This document shows, piece after piece, positions 1 to 8,356 of a stretch of 50,196 nucleotides of DNA (its first letter is position 1; each line of letters starts with the position of its first letter). Source of the DNA: an uncultured Lentisphaerota bacterium (lineage in GTDB: Bacteria > Verrucomicrobiota > Lentisphaeria > Oligosphaerales > CAITYL01); contig CAITSE010000303.1 in NCBI GenBank assembly GCA_903894975.1, positions 1-50,196 of the forward strand. The letters run 5' to 3'. The position numbers and the translations under genes were made by a program. A model generated the notes under the pieces. That model saw only the letters and a list, made by a program, of their open reading frames with translations, was not told the origin of the DNA and searched no databases.

Positions 1-1
1 C

Positions 2-1369
2 ATGCTGGCCAATCCCCCCTTCGGCGTGGAGTGGAAGCCGGAGAAAGACCACGTCACCCATGAGCACAACGAGTTCGGCTTCAGCGGCCGCTTCGGCCCC
101 GGCCTGCCGCGCATCAATGACGGCGCCCTGCTCTTCCTGCTCCACATGATCTCCAAGATGCACCCCGCGCCCGCCGACGGCGGCGAGGGCTCGCGCATCG
201 GCATCGTCTTCAACGGTTCCCCCCTCTTCACCGGGGACGCGGGCGGCGGGGAAAGCAACATCCGCCGCTGGATCATCGAACATGACATGCTGGAGGCCGT
301 CGTCGGCCTGCCGGACCAGCTCTTCTACAACACCGGCATCTCCACCTACGTCTGGATTGTCACCAACCGCAAACCCGCCAAACGCGCCGGCAAGGTACAG
401 CTCATCAACGGCGCCGACTTCGCCTGGAAGATGAAGAAAAGCCTTGGCAACAAGCGCAAATGCATCGGCGACGGCGCCGAGGGCACGCCCAACCACATCG
501 CGGTACTCACCCAGCTGTACGGCGGCTTCCGGCATGATGCCCGCCTGACCGTGGGCGAAATTCAGACCAACGTTGATCCCAAGCGGGACCAGACCCAAAG
601 CCTGCTGGTCAGCAAGATCTTCGACAACCGCGAGTTCGGCTATCTCAAGATCACCGTCGAACGCCCACTGCGCCTGAACTTCACCGTAACCGACGAACGT
701 ATTGCCCGCTTCATGCGTACTGCGGCTTTCCAGGAACTTGCCGTCTCCCGGAAACGCAAGAACAAGGCAAAGATCGAAGAGGAAATCCTGGAAGGGAAAG
801 CCGCCCAGGCCGCCATCCTGGAGGTGCTGGAAGGCATGAGGGGGGGCTTCGCCGGATTCCCCCCCGTCAAGGACCGCAAGCAGTTCCAGAACGAACTGGC
901 GGACGCCTTCAAGGCCGCGGACATCACGCTGGACGGGCCGCTCCGAGCCGCGCTCCTCGCCCCCGGCAGTCTGGGCGAGAAAGACCCCACCGCCGAAATC
1001 TGCCGGGACAAAAAGGGCGACCCCGAGCCGGATGCCGACCTGCGGGACACCGAGAATGTGCCTCTCCCGCCCGGCATCGCCCTTCCCCTGCCCCTTGACT
1101 ACGAGAGCAAAAAGAACAAGGGCAAGGTAGACGTCACGGCCTTGCTCGACCTTGTGCGTGAACACTGCGAGGCGTATCTCGCGGCCGAAGTCCTGCCCTA
1201 CCGCCCGGATGCCTGGATCGATCACAGCAAGATCAAGGTCGGCTACGAAATCCCCTTCAACCGTCACTTCTATCAGTACGAACCGCCCCGCCCCCTGAAC
1301 GAAATCGAGGCGGACATCGCCGGCCTGGAACAGGAAATCATGGCCATGCTGAAAGAGGTCACGGCATGA
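2..1369 (+). CDS. hsdM: Type I restriction-modification system methyltransferase subunit (HsdM), 5'-truncated by window edge
   Basis: Translation opens with the N6-adenine MTase motif (LANPPFG), so the true N-terminus lies upstream of the window; followed by RhuM-like, HsdS and HsdR ORFs. Confidence 0.93.
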   Translation: MLANPPFGVEWKPEKDHVTHEHNEFGFSGRFGPGLPRINDGALLFLLHMISKMHPAPADGGEGSRIGIVFNGSPLFTGDAGGGESNIRRWIIEHDMLEAVVGLPDQLFYNTGISTYVWIVTNRKPAKRAGKVQLINGADFAWKMKKSLGNKRKCIGDGAEGTPNHIAVLTQLYGGFRHDARLTVGEIQTNVDPKRDQTQSLLVSKIFDNREFGYLKITVERPLRLNFTVTDERIARFMRTAAFQELAVSRKRKNKAKIEEEILEGKAAQAAILEVLEGMRGGFAGFPPVKDRKQFQNELADAFKAADITLDGPLRAALLAPGSLGEKDPTAEICRDKKGDPEPDADLRDTENVPLPPGIALPLPLDYESKKNKGKVDVTALLDLVREHCEAYLAAEVLPYRPDAWIDHSKIKVGYEIPFNRHFYQYEPPRPLNEIEADIAGLEQEIMAMLKEVTA

Positions 1370-1824
1370 GCGAAAACAGCCAATTCATCCTCTACACCGC
1401 ACCGGATGGGGCGGTGAAAGTGGAGGTCTTCTACAAAGACGAAACCGTCTGGCTGACCCAGAAGGCATTGGCGGAATTGTTTGGCGTCCAGATCCCGGCC
1501 GTCAACAAGCACTTGGCGAACATTTTCGCGTCGGGAGAACTGACGCGGGAAGCAACTGTTTCCAAAATGGAAATAGTTCGCGACGAAGGGGGGCGTGAGG
1601 TACAACGCGAAGTGGAATTTTACAATCTCGACGCCATCATCGCCGTCGGCTACCGGGTAAACAGCTACCAGGCCACGCGGTTCCGCATCTGGGCAACCAA
1701 GACGCTGCGGGAATTCATCACCAAGGGCTTTGTGATGGATGACGAACGGTTGAAGCGCGGCAAGCAGCTCTTTGGCAAGGATTTCTTGACAGTTCAAACC
1801 CAAAGCAGACGAGGTCGGAAATGA
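1366..1824 (+). CDS. RhuM-like (virulence RhuM family) protein, apparently C-terminally truncated
   Basis: 152 aa with typical RhuM N-terminal text (VWLTQKALAELFGV...NKHLANIF..GEL...VSKMEIV...REVEFYNLDAIIAVGYRVNS..ATRFRIWATKTLREFITKGFVMDDERLK); stops where full-length family members continue. Start overlaps hsdM stop. Confidence 0.8.
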   Translation: MSENSQFILYTAPDGAVKVEVFYKDETVWLTQKALAELFGVQIPAVNKHLANIFASGELTREATVSKMEIVRDEGGREVQREVEFYNLDAIIAVGYRVNSYQATRFRIWATKTLREFITKGFVMDDERLKRGKQLFGKDFLTVQTQSRRGRK

Positions 1825-3239
1825 GCTATCCGACTTATCCTGAATATCGCGCCTCACGCTTCTTGGAAGCTGAAGGATTCCCAGCACGTAGCCGGTGGTT
1901 GAGCGAAGCGACACCACCGGACCGCCAACCCCAAATCAATTGCACCCCGGCAGGGGTGCCAGCAGGATGGGAAGAAAGGCGGTTGAAGTTCGTTGCCACC
2001 TGCAATGATGAGACCCTGCCAGAAACCACAGACCCTGATTTTGAGATCGCGTATGTAGACATTTCGAGTGTGAATTTGGTCGATGGCATTACCGCGGTGG
2101 AAGTCCTGCCTTTTGAGAAGGCTCCCTCGCGGGCAAGGCGCATCGTTAGAGAGGGTGACACCATCATCTCGACCGTGCGAACCTATCTCAAGGCAATCGC
2201 CCCCATCAAAGCCCCGCCGGACAACATGATCGTGTCCACCGGGTTTGCCGTTGTCCGCCCGCTTGAATTCCTTGCCCCCCAGTTTTTGGGCTACGCACTG
2301 CAAAACGCCACATTCATTGATGCCGTGGTCGCCAACTCCACCGGAGTGAGCTACCCGGCCATCAATCCGTCCACGCTTATCGGCCTAGTGGTCTCCTATC
2401 CAAAGAACGAAACCGAACAGCAACAAATCGCCGCGTTTCTGGATTGGAAGACGGGGCAGATTGACGCGCTGACAACCAAGAAGAAAGAGCTGCTGGAGAA
2501 GCTCAAGGAACAGCGCCGCGCGGTCATCACCCAGGCCGTCACCAAAGGCCTCAACACCGCCGCCCCTCTCCGCGATTCCGGCATCCCCTGGCTCGGACAG
2601 GTGCCGAAGCATTGGGAGGTCATTCCACTCGGATTTCTAATAACGATGTTAGGCGGCATGACCCCCAGCATGGCAAACTCGGAGTATTGGGAGGGTGACA
2701 TTCCCTGGGTAACTCCAAAGGATATGAAACAACCGCGGATTTCAGATTCCACCGACCGGATAACGGAGAAGGCCCTTGCGGAAACGTCAATCTCCTTGAT
2801 TCCGACACACACGGTTTTGGTGGTGGTAAGAGGTATGATATTAGCCCATTCCTTTCCAACCGCTGTTACAGAACGCCCTGTGACCATTAATCAAGATATG
2901 AAGGCTCTCCGGACTGGGGATAAGCTGGAAGTTGAATATTTATTTTGGTCTCTCGTTGGGTTCGGGAAAATATTCTCTGCCCTGGCTCAGGAGTCCGCAC
3001 ACGGCACTCGTAAAATGGAAACAGAGACGCTCAAGAAATTCACCTTCCCCGTGCCCCCGCGGAATGAACAGAAAGAAATTTCCCATGACCTTGAGAAACG
3101 ACTGAGGAAACTTGACAAGCTGGCACAAGCGACTGAAAGCACGATCGCCCGACTCACCGAATACCGCACCGCGCTGATCACCGCCGCGACCACCGGCAAG
3201 ATCGACGTGCGCGGCTGGCGGGGCGCCCGTGGAACATAA
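1821..3239 (+). CDS. hsdS: Type I restriction enzyme specificity subunit (HsdS)
   Basis: Two TRD-like halves with EQQQIAAFLDWKTGQIDALTTKKKELLEKLKEQRRAVITQAVTKGL and C-terminal LTEYRTALITAATTGKIDVR; ATGA overlap with the preceding ORF. Confidence 0.94.
   Translation: MSYPTYPEYRASRFLEAEGFPARSRWLSEATPPDRQPQINCTPAGVPAGWEERRLKFVATCNDETLPETTDPDFEIAYVDISSVNLVDGITAVEVLPFEKAPSRARRIVREGDTIISTVRTYLKAIAPIKAPPDNMIVSTGFAVVRPLEFLAPQFLGYALQNATFIDAVVANSTGVSYPAINPSTLIGLVVSYPKNETEQQQIAAFLDWKTGQIDALTTKKKELLEKLKEQRRAVITQAVTKGLNTAAPLRDSGIPWLGQVPKHWEVIPLGFLITMLGGMTPSMANSEYWEGDIPWVTPKDMKQPRISDSTDRITEKALAETSISLIPTHTVLVVVRGMILAHSFPTAVTERPVTINQDMKALRTGDKLEVEYLFWSLVGFGKIFSALAQESAHGTRKMETETLKKFTFPVPPRNEQKEISHDLEKRLRKLDKLAQATESTIARLTEYRTALITAATTGKIDVRGWRGARGT
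1892..1959. repeat. Two adjacent palindromes (CCGGTGGT/ACCACCGG and GCACCCC/GGGGTGC) inside the hsdS coding region
   Basis: Arms 1892-1899 with 1913-1920, and 1942-1948 with 1953-1959. Confidence 0.85.
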
Positions 3240-3295
3240 GCGCAAGGACTGGCCAACCGACCAACTGGCATAGTACATTTCTCCTCAAAGCCGGA

Positions 3296-3730
3296 GTGAT
3301 TATGTTTCCCAAACGGACTACTTCCAACCCGAAACACCGCTTTGCCAAATCGCCGGCGAAGGCGGACTTGGAGCGCCTGGCGAAAGCGGTGCAGTACGGT
3401 GGCAATGGGGAGCACAAGCGAAATCCTGGAGATTTTGGCCTTCCTCCGCCATTGGGACCGCGCCCCGGCAAGACTCTTTGTGACGGAGCCAACATTTTTA
3501 AGCGCAAACTGGCGCTGAAGCTCTTGAAGGAAGGCATCCGGCGGGGCTTGGTGAGCGAGCAGGCGCGCAATGGTTTCCCGCAGAATATCTGGGCGGTCAG
3601 CGAGGAAGGCGTGCCGTTGGAAGCGCAGTTGGAAAACCGTAAAACCGGCGCCTACCACGGCTACCCGATGCTGGAGGACGACGCCTTCCGCGAGAAGGTC
3701 ATCGAGAAGTGGGGAGCCTTTCATGAATGA
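3296..3730 (+). CDS. Small conserved-looking hypothetical protein (144 aa) in the RM locus
   Basis: ORF between hsdS and the ImmA/IrrE-like ORF; 8-bp overlap with the next ORF indicates co-translation. Confidence 0.75.
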   Translation: MIMFPKRTTSNPKHRFAKSPAKADLERLAKAVQYGGNGEHKRNPGDFGLPPPLGPRPGKTLCDGANIFKRKLALKLLKEGIRRGLVSEQARNGFPQNIWAVSEEGVPLEAQLENRKTGAYHGYPMLEDDAFREKVIEKWGAFHE

Positions 3731-5045
3731 GGAATTGAAAATTGAGTGCAGGTGGCTGGGGCGTCAGACCGGCAGCCCGTTGGACCGTGCATTTTATGCG
3801 GATATCGGCCTGGCCGTGGGCAACAACTGGCTGACGCTTCTTGAAGATCAAGAAGCCAGCACCGTGACGAATCACCTGCGAGGCTGCGCCCATCGCCTGG
3901 CGACGTGGTTTGCAGCCAACTGGTGGAGGCTGCGCTGGGAACCGGAAACCCGCAGTTCCCAAAAGGACGCCGACTGGCGCATCGCCCATAGCATGGCCTC
4001 AGCCGGTGGGGGCTATGTCTGGCCCAACGTAATTTTTGCCAGCGATGGGGACAGTTTGGCGGTGGCATCCCGCCCCAGGATGAAGCCTGCCCCCTTTGAA
4101 CCGATCCGTTATCTGAACCAAATGGTTGCCCGCATCACGGCAGCGGAGTTCGAACGGAAAGTGGATGCCTTCCTGGAGTGCGTGCTCTCCCGCATGCATT
4201 CGCTGGGCATCGAGGACGATACACTTCCAGAACTTTGGTCGGAGGTGTTGAAGGAGCGTCGTGATCCCACCGCGAGCCAGTGGCGCAAGCTGGAGGCACT
4301 GTGTGGCTATGACCCGGACGATGCCCCGGCGGAGATCCTCGAACTGTTGATCGCGGATAAGGCTCGGCTGGGAGGCCAAGCCTTGGAGGAAGTGGCTGCC
4401 CAGGGACGACACTCCACCGCTGAAGTGTTGCAGTCAATCCTTGATCTCGCCAGCTCAAAGACAACGCCGGCGAGCGGGGGATTTCGCGGCAAGATGCCGA
4501 AGTTGACATCGTTGCAGAAAGATGATGCCAATGCACGGCCCTGGCAACGGGCCGCCAAACTCGCCCAACTGGCTCGAAAGGAATGGGGGCTGGGCAAGCA
4601 GCCGATCACCAACAGTCAATTAGCGGACCTGCTGGGAACCACCCCGGCAGTCTTTAGTGACCGGACCAAAGCGGCCACGCCCATGCCAATTGTACTGCGC
4701 ACAGAAACCGACGACGGCTTTGATCTTTACTTCGACAGATCATGGTCAACCAGCCGGCGCTTTGCCACCAGCCGGCTGCTGGGCGATCATCTTTGTTATT
4801 TCAATGGCGGACGATTGATCCCAGCGACGGACGCCAAAACTTCGAGGCAGCAGTTTCAACGGGCCTTTGCCCAAGAATTTTTGTGCCCGTTCGACGCCCT
4901 TTTGGAGAAAATACAGACAGACCAGCCGGATGATGAAGACATTGCGGAAGCCGCCGCTCATTTTGATGTGTCGACCTGGGTGGTGGAGACAACCTTGGTC
5001 AACAAAGGAGAGTTGGACCGCGAAGCTCTGAACTGGGTTGCCTGA
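3723..5045 (+). CDS. ImmA/IrrE-like protein with degenerate metallopeptidase motif
   Basis: C-terminus RRFATSRLLGDHL...QQFQRAFAQEFLCPFDALLEKI...IAEAAAHFDVSTWVVETTLVNKG resembles ImmA/IrrE proteins, but the HExxH position reads RLLGD; a helix-turn-helix-like segment (ITNSQLADLLGTTPAVF) precedes it. Confidence 0.72.
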   Translation: MNEELKIECRWLGRQTGSPLDRAFYADIGLAVGNNWLTLLEDQEASTVTNHLRGCAHRLATWFAANWWRLRWEPETRSSQKDADWRIAHSMASAGGGYVWPNVIFASDGDSLAVASRPRMKPAPFEPIRYLNQMVARITAAEFERKVDAFLECVLSRMHSLGIEDDTLPELWSEVLKERRDPTASQWRKLEALCGYDPDDAPAEILELLIADKARLGGQALEEVAAQGRHSTAEVLQSILDLASSKTTPASGGFRGKMPKLTSLQKDDANARPWQRAAKLAQLARKEWGLGKQPITNSQLADLLGTTPAVFSDRTKAATPMPIVLRTETDDGFDLYFDRSWSTSRRFATSRLLGDHLCYFNGGRLIPATDAKTSRQQFQRAFAQEFLCPFDALLEKIQTDQPDDEDIAEAAAHFDVSTWVVETTLVNKGELDREALNWVA

Positions 5046-5132
5046 ATCCGTTGACGTGCGGCGGCGTTGGCCTTTCTTCCACAAACCTTGAAAAGGTCAA
5101 CCGAGTGCTGGGCGAACAGAATTTTACGCTGA

Positions 5133-5190
5133 CCATTTTCTTATGTAAAGAAAATGGCAAAATTTTACCATAACCTTCCCATAAGGTAAA
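5133..5190. promoter_or_regulatory. Palindrome cluster upstream of hsdR (candidate operator/promoter region)
   Basis: Perfect 10-bp inverted repeat CCATTTTCTT-atgta-AAGAAAATGG (5133-5157), then ACCTT-cccat-AAGGT within TTTACC...GGTAAA (5164-5190); AT-rich island. Confidence 0.55.
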
Positions 5191-5221
5191 GTTGGCCTCC
5201 TCTGCCACTGGAAGAACCTTC

Positions 5222-8200
5222 ATGCCTGCCAATCAAAAGCACACCGAGGCCCGGCTGGAAGATGCGATTGTGGAGCACCTGACCACGCAGGGCGGGTATG
5301 TCTTGGTGGACTACACCAAGGGCGCGGCGGCGGGGCGGTATGACAAGGCGCGGGCACTGGATCCGGCGCTGCTGCTCGGCTTCATCCAGGCCACGCAAAA
5401 GAAGCCGTGGAAGAGCCTGACGGACATCCACGGCGCGGAAACCGGCAACGTGGTGCTGGACCACCTGGGCAAGGAGCTGGAAACCAAGGGGATGTTGAAG
5501 GTGCTGCGGCAGGGGTTCAAGTGCTATGGGAAAAACCTGCGCGTGGCCGTCTTCGCCCCCAGCAATCGGATGAACCCGGACACGCTGGCGCTCTATTCCC
5601 AAAACGTGCTGAGTGTGACGCGGCAGCTTTTCTACGGGGAGGCGCATGCCAAGTCGCTGGATCTGGCGTTGTTCCTCAATGGCCTGCCCATCGCCACGGT
5701 GGAACTGAAAAACCCGCTGTCCGGCCAGACCGTGGAAGATGCCGTCCGGCAATACAAGAAGGACCGGGACCCGCGGGAGCTGCTCTTTGATTTCAAGAAG
5801 CGCGCGCTGGTGCATTTCGCGGTGGATCAGGATCAGGTTTTCATGGCCACGCGGCTGAGCGGGGACAAGACGCATTTCCTCCCTTTCAACCTCGGCAACC
5901 AGGGGCACGCCGGAAATCCGCCGGCCGCCGATGGCGGCTACCGCACCGCCTATCTGTGGCGGGAAGTCTGGCAGCGGGACAGTCTGCTGGACATCCTGGG
6001 GCGCTTCATGCATCTCCAGATCGAGGAGAAGCGCATCCTCACCGACGAGGGAATCCGCAAGATCACCCGGGAGACCATGATCTTCCCCCGCTACCATCAG
6101 CTCGATTCCGTGCGCCGGCTGGTGGCGCATGCCCGGACGCATGGGCCGGGGCGGAACTACCTGATCCAGCACTCGGCCGGTTCGGGCAAGTCCAATTCCA
6201 TCGCCTGGCTGGCGCACCGGCTCTCCTGCCTGCATGACGCCGACGACAAGAAGGTTTTTGACTCGGTGATCGTGGTGACGGATCGCCGGGTGCTGGACCA
6301 GCAGCTCCAGAACACGATTTACCAGTTCGACCACAAACAGGGGGTGGTGCAGAAGGTGGATGAGGACACCCGGCAACTGGTGCAGGCCCTGGCCGGCGGC
6401 ACGCCGATCATCATCGCCACCCTGCAGAAATTCCCGTTCATCGTGGAAACCCTGGAAAAATTGCGAAAAGACGAGCCCTACGGCCTGGACATCCCCACCA
6501 AGGACAAACGCTTTGCCGTGATCGTGGACGAGGCGCACAGTTCGCAGTCCGGGGAAAGCGCCATGGAACTCAAGAGCGTCCTGAATGCCGAGGGCATCCA
6601 GGAAGCGACAGCGGCGTATGTCACGGAGCATGGGTTGGATGAGGACGAAGATGCGGATCACCTCGCCGGGGTGGTGCGGGAGATGCTGAAACGCAGCAAG
6701 CAGCCGAACCTGAGCTTCTTCGCCTTCACCGCGACGCCCAAATACAAGACGAAAAAGGTGTTTGACGAACCCGGCCCGTCGGGCGAATCGCCGTTCCATC
6801 TCTACACGATGCGGCAGGCGATCGAGGAGCGGTTCATCCTTGATGTGCTGAAGAACTACATCACCTACGAGGCGTATTTCCGCCTGGTTCAGGTCAGCGA
6901 CCAGGATCCGCATGTGGAGCGCAAACGGGCCGCCCGGGCGCTGGCCAGAACGTTGGCGCTCCACGCGGTCAATCTCCGCACCAAGACCGAGGTGATAGTG
7001 GAGCACTTCCGCACCCATGTGAAACACAAGATCGGCGGCCGCGCCAAGGCCATGGTGGTCACCGATTCGCGGCTTCAGGCCGTGCGCTACAAGCAATCCT
7101 TCGACAAGTACATTGCCGAAAAGGGCTATACGGACATCAAGGCACTCGTCGCCTTCTCGGGCGTGGTGGAAGACCCGGAGGCGCCGGGCAAGAACTGGAC
7201 GGAAGTCGGCATGAACGGCGGCATCAAGGAACGCGAGCTGCCGGAAAAGTTCGACAGTCACGAGTATCAGGTGCTGCTCGTGGCGGAGAAATATCAGACC
7301 GGCTACGACCAGCCATTGCTGCACACGATGTATGTCGACAAGAAGCTCACCGGCTTGCAGGCCGTGCAGACCCTTTCGCGCCTGAACCGGACCTGCGCCG
7401 GCAAGGAAGACACCTTCATCCTGGATTTCCGCAACACGCCGGAAGAAATCTTCAAGGCGTTCAAACCGTATTACGAAGACACGCCCGCCGAACCACTGAC
7501 GGACGCGCAGCACCTGTACCGGCTGCAACACCAGATCGAGGAGACCGGGCTGATCTTCACGGAGGAGGTCAAGGCGTTCTGCGCGGTCTATTTCAAGCCG
7601 CGCCGCAAAGAGACCGTGCTCGATCACGCGCAAATGAACGGCATTCTGGATCAGGCGGTGGAACGCTTCAAGGCCCGTCCGGAGGAAAAACGGGAAGAGG
7701 AAAAGGCGCTGCTGGTCAACTTCCGCAACCTGTACAGTTTCCTTTCCCAGGTGATTCCCTACCAGGACTCCGACTTGGAACAGCTTTACACCTACCTGCG
7801 CTTCCTGCTGACCAAACTGCCCCGGCGCGAGACCGGTCCAGGCTATCACCTGGAAGACGAAGTCGCCCTCCAATACTACCGACTGCAAAAGATCAGCGAA
7901 GGGCAAATCGATCTGAGCACGGGAGAAACGAAACCGTTGAAAGGCCCCAGCGATGTCGGCACGGGACAGGAGGATCAAAAGATCCGGCTCTCGGAACTCA
8001 TCGACATCCTCAACGAACGTTTCGGAACCGACTTCACCCAGGCCGACCAGCTCTTCTTTGACCAGATCCAAGAAGAAGCGATTGAGAGCGACACCCTCAA
8101 GAAAGCCGCCGTGACGAACTCGAAGGACGACTTCCGGTATGTGTTCGAGAAAGCCTTCGAGGGGCTGGTCATCGACCGCATGGAAGGCAACGAAGAAATC

Positions 8201-8311
8201 TTCGGGAAGCTCATGAGTGACGGTGAGTTCCGGAAGCTGGCCGTGGAACACCTGCTGCATAAGGTCTATGGCGCCCTGAAAGAGCCCAAAGGGGACGTGG
8301 CAACGCCATGA
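5222..8311 (+). CDS. hsdR: Type I restriction endonuclease subunit R (HsdR)
   Basis: Walker A GSGKSNSIAWLAHRLS, DEAH-like DEAHSSQSGES, helicase motifs FTATPKYKT and QTLSRLNRT; likely start MPANQKHTEARLE at 5222. Confidence 0.95.
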   Translation: MPANQKHTEARLEDAIVEHLTTQGGYVLVDYTKGAAAGRYDKARALDPALLLGFIQATQKKPWKSLTDIHGAETGNVVLDHLGKELETKGMLKVLRQGFKCYGKNLRVAVFAPSNRMNPDTLALYSQNVLSVTRQLFYGEAHAKSLDLALFLNGLPIATVELKNPLSGQTVEDAVRQYKKDRDPRELLFDFKKRALVHFAVDQDQVFMATRLSGDKTHFLPFNLGNQGHAGNPPAADGGYRTAYLWREVWQRDSLLDILGRFMHLQIEEKRILTDEGIRKITRETMIFPRYHQLDSVRRLVAHARTHGPGRNYLIQHSAGSGKSNSIAWLAHRLSCLHDADDKKVFDSVIVVTDRRVLDQQLQNTIYQFDHKQGVVQKVDEDTRQLVQALAGGTPIIIATLQKFPFIVETLEKLRKDEPYGLDIPTKDKRFAVIVDEAHSSQSGESAMELKSVLNAEGIQEATAAYVTEHGLDEDEDADHLAGVVREMLKRSKQPNLSFFAFTATPKYKTKKVFDEPGPSGESPFHLYTMRQAIEERFILDVLKNYITYEAYFRLVQVSDQDPHVERKRAARALARTLALHAVNLRTKTEVIVEHFRTHVKHKIGGRAKAMVVTDSRLQAVRYKQSFDKYIAEKGYTDIKALVAFSGVVEDPEAPGKNWTEVGMNGGIKERELPEKFDSHEYQVLLVAEKYQTGYDQPLLHTMYVDKKLTGLQAVQTLSRLNRTCAGKEDTFILDFRNTPEEIFKAFKPYYEDTPAEPLTDAQHLYRLQHQIEETGLIFTEEVKAFCAVYFKPRRKETVLDHAQMNGILDQAVERFKARPEEKREEEKALLVNFRNLYSFLSQVIPYQDSDLEQLYTYLRFLLTKLPRRETGPGYHLEDEVALQYYRLQKISEGQIDLSTGETKPLKGPSDVGTGQEDQKIRLSELIDILNERFGTDFTQADQLFFDQIQEEAIESDTLKKAAVTNSKDDFRYVFEKAFEGLVIDRMEGNEEIFGKLMSDGEFRKLAVEHLLHKVYGALKEPKGDVATP

Positions 8312-8356
8312 CCCGCCGCGCCGACTGTGGCCTGGGGCGCTTTTTCCCGAGGGGAA

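Noticed and set aside
1793-1820. TTGACA before hsdS considered as a promoter -35
   Set aside because: No suitable -10 at proper spacing, and the ATGA overlap suggests translational coupling.
5165-8260. 1031-aa minus-strand ORF covering almost the whole hsdR gene
   Set aside because: Mirror-frame open reading caused by GC-rich codon bias; low-complexity-looking translation with no recognisable motif, while the + strand has clear HsdR motifs.
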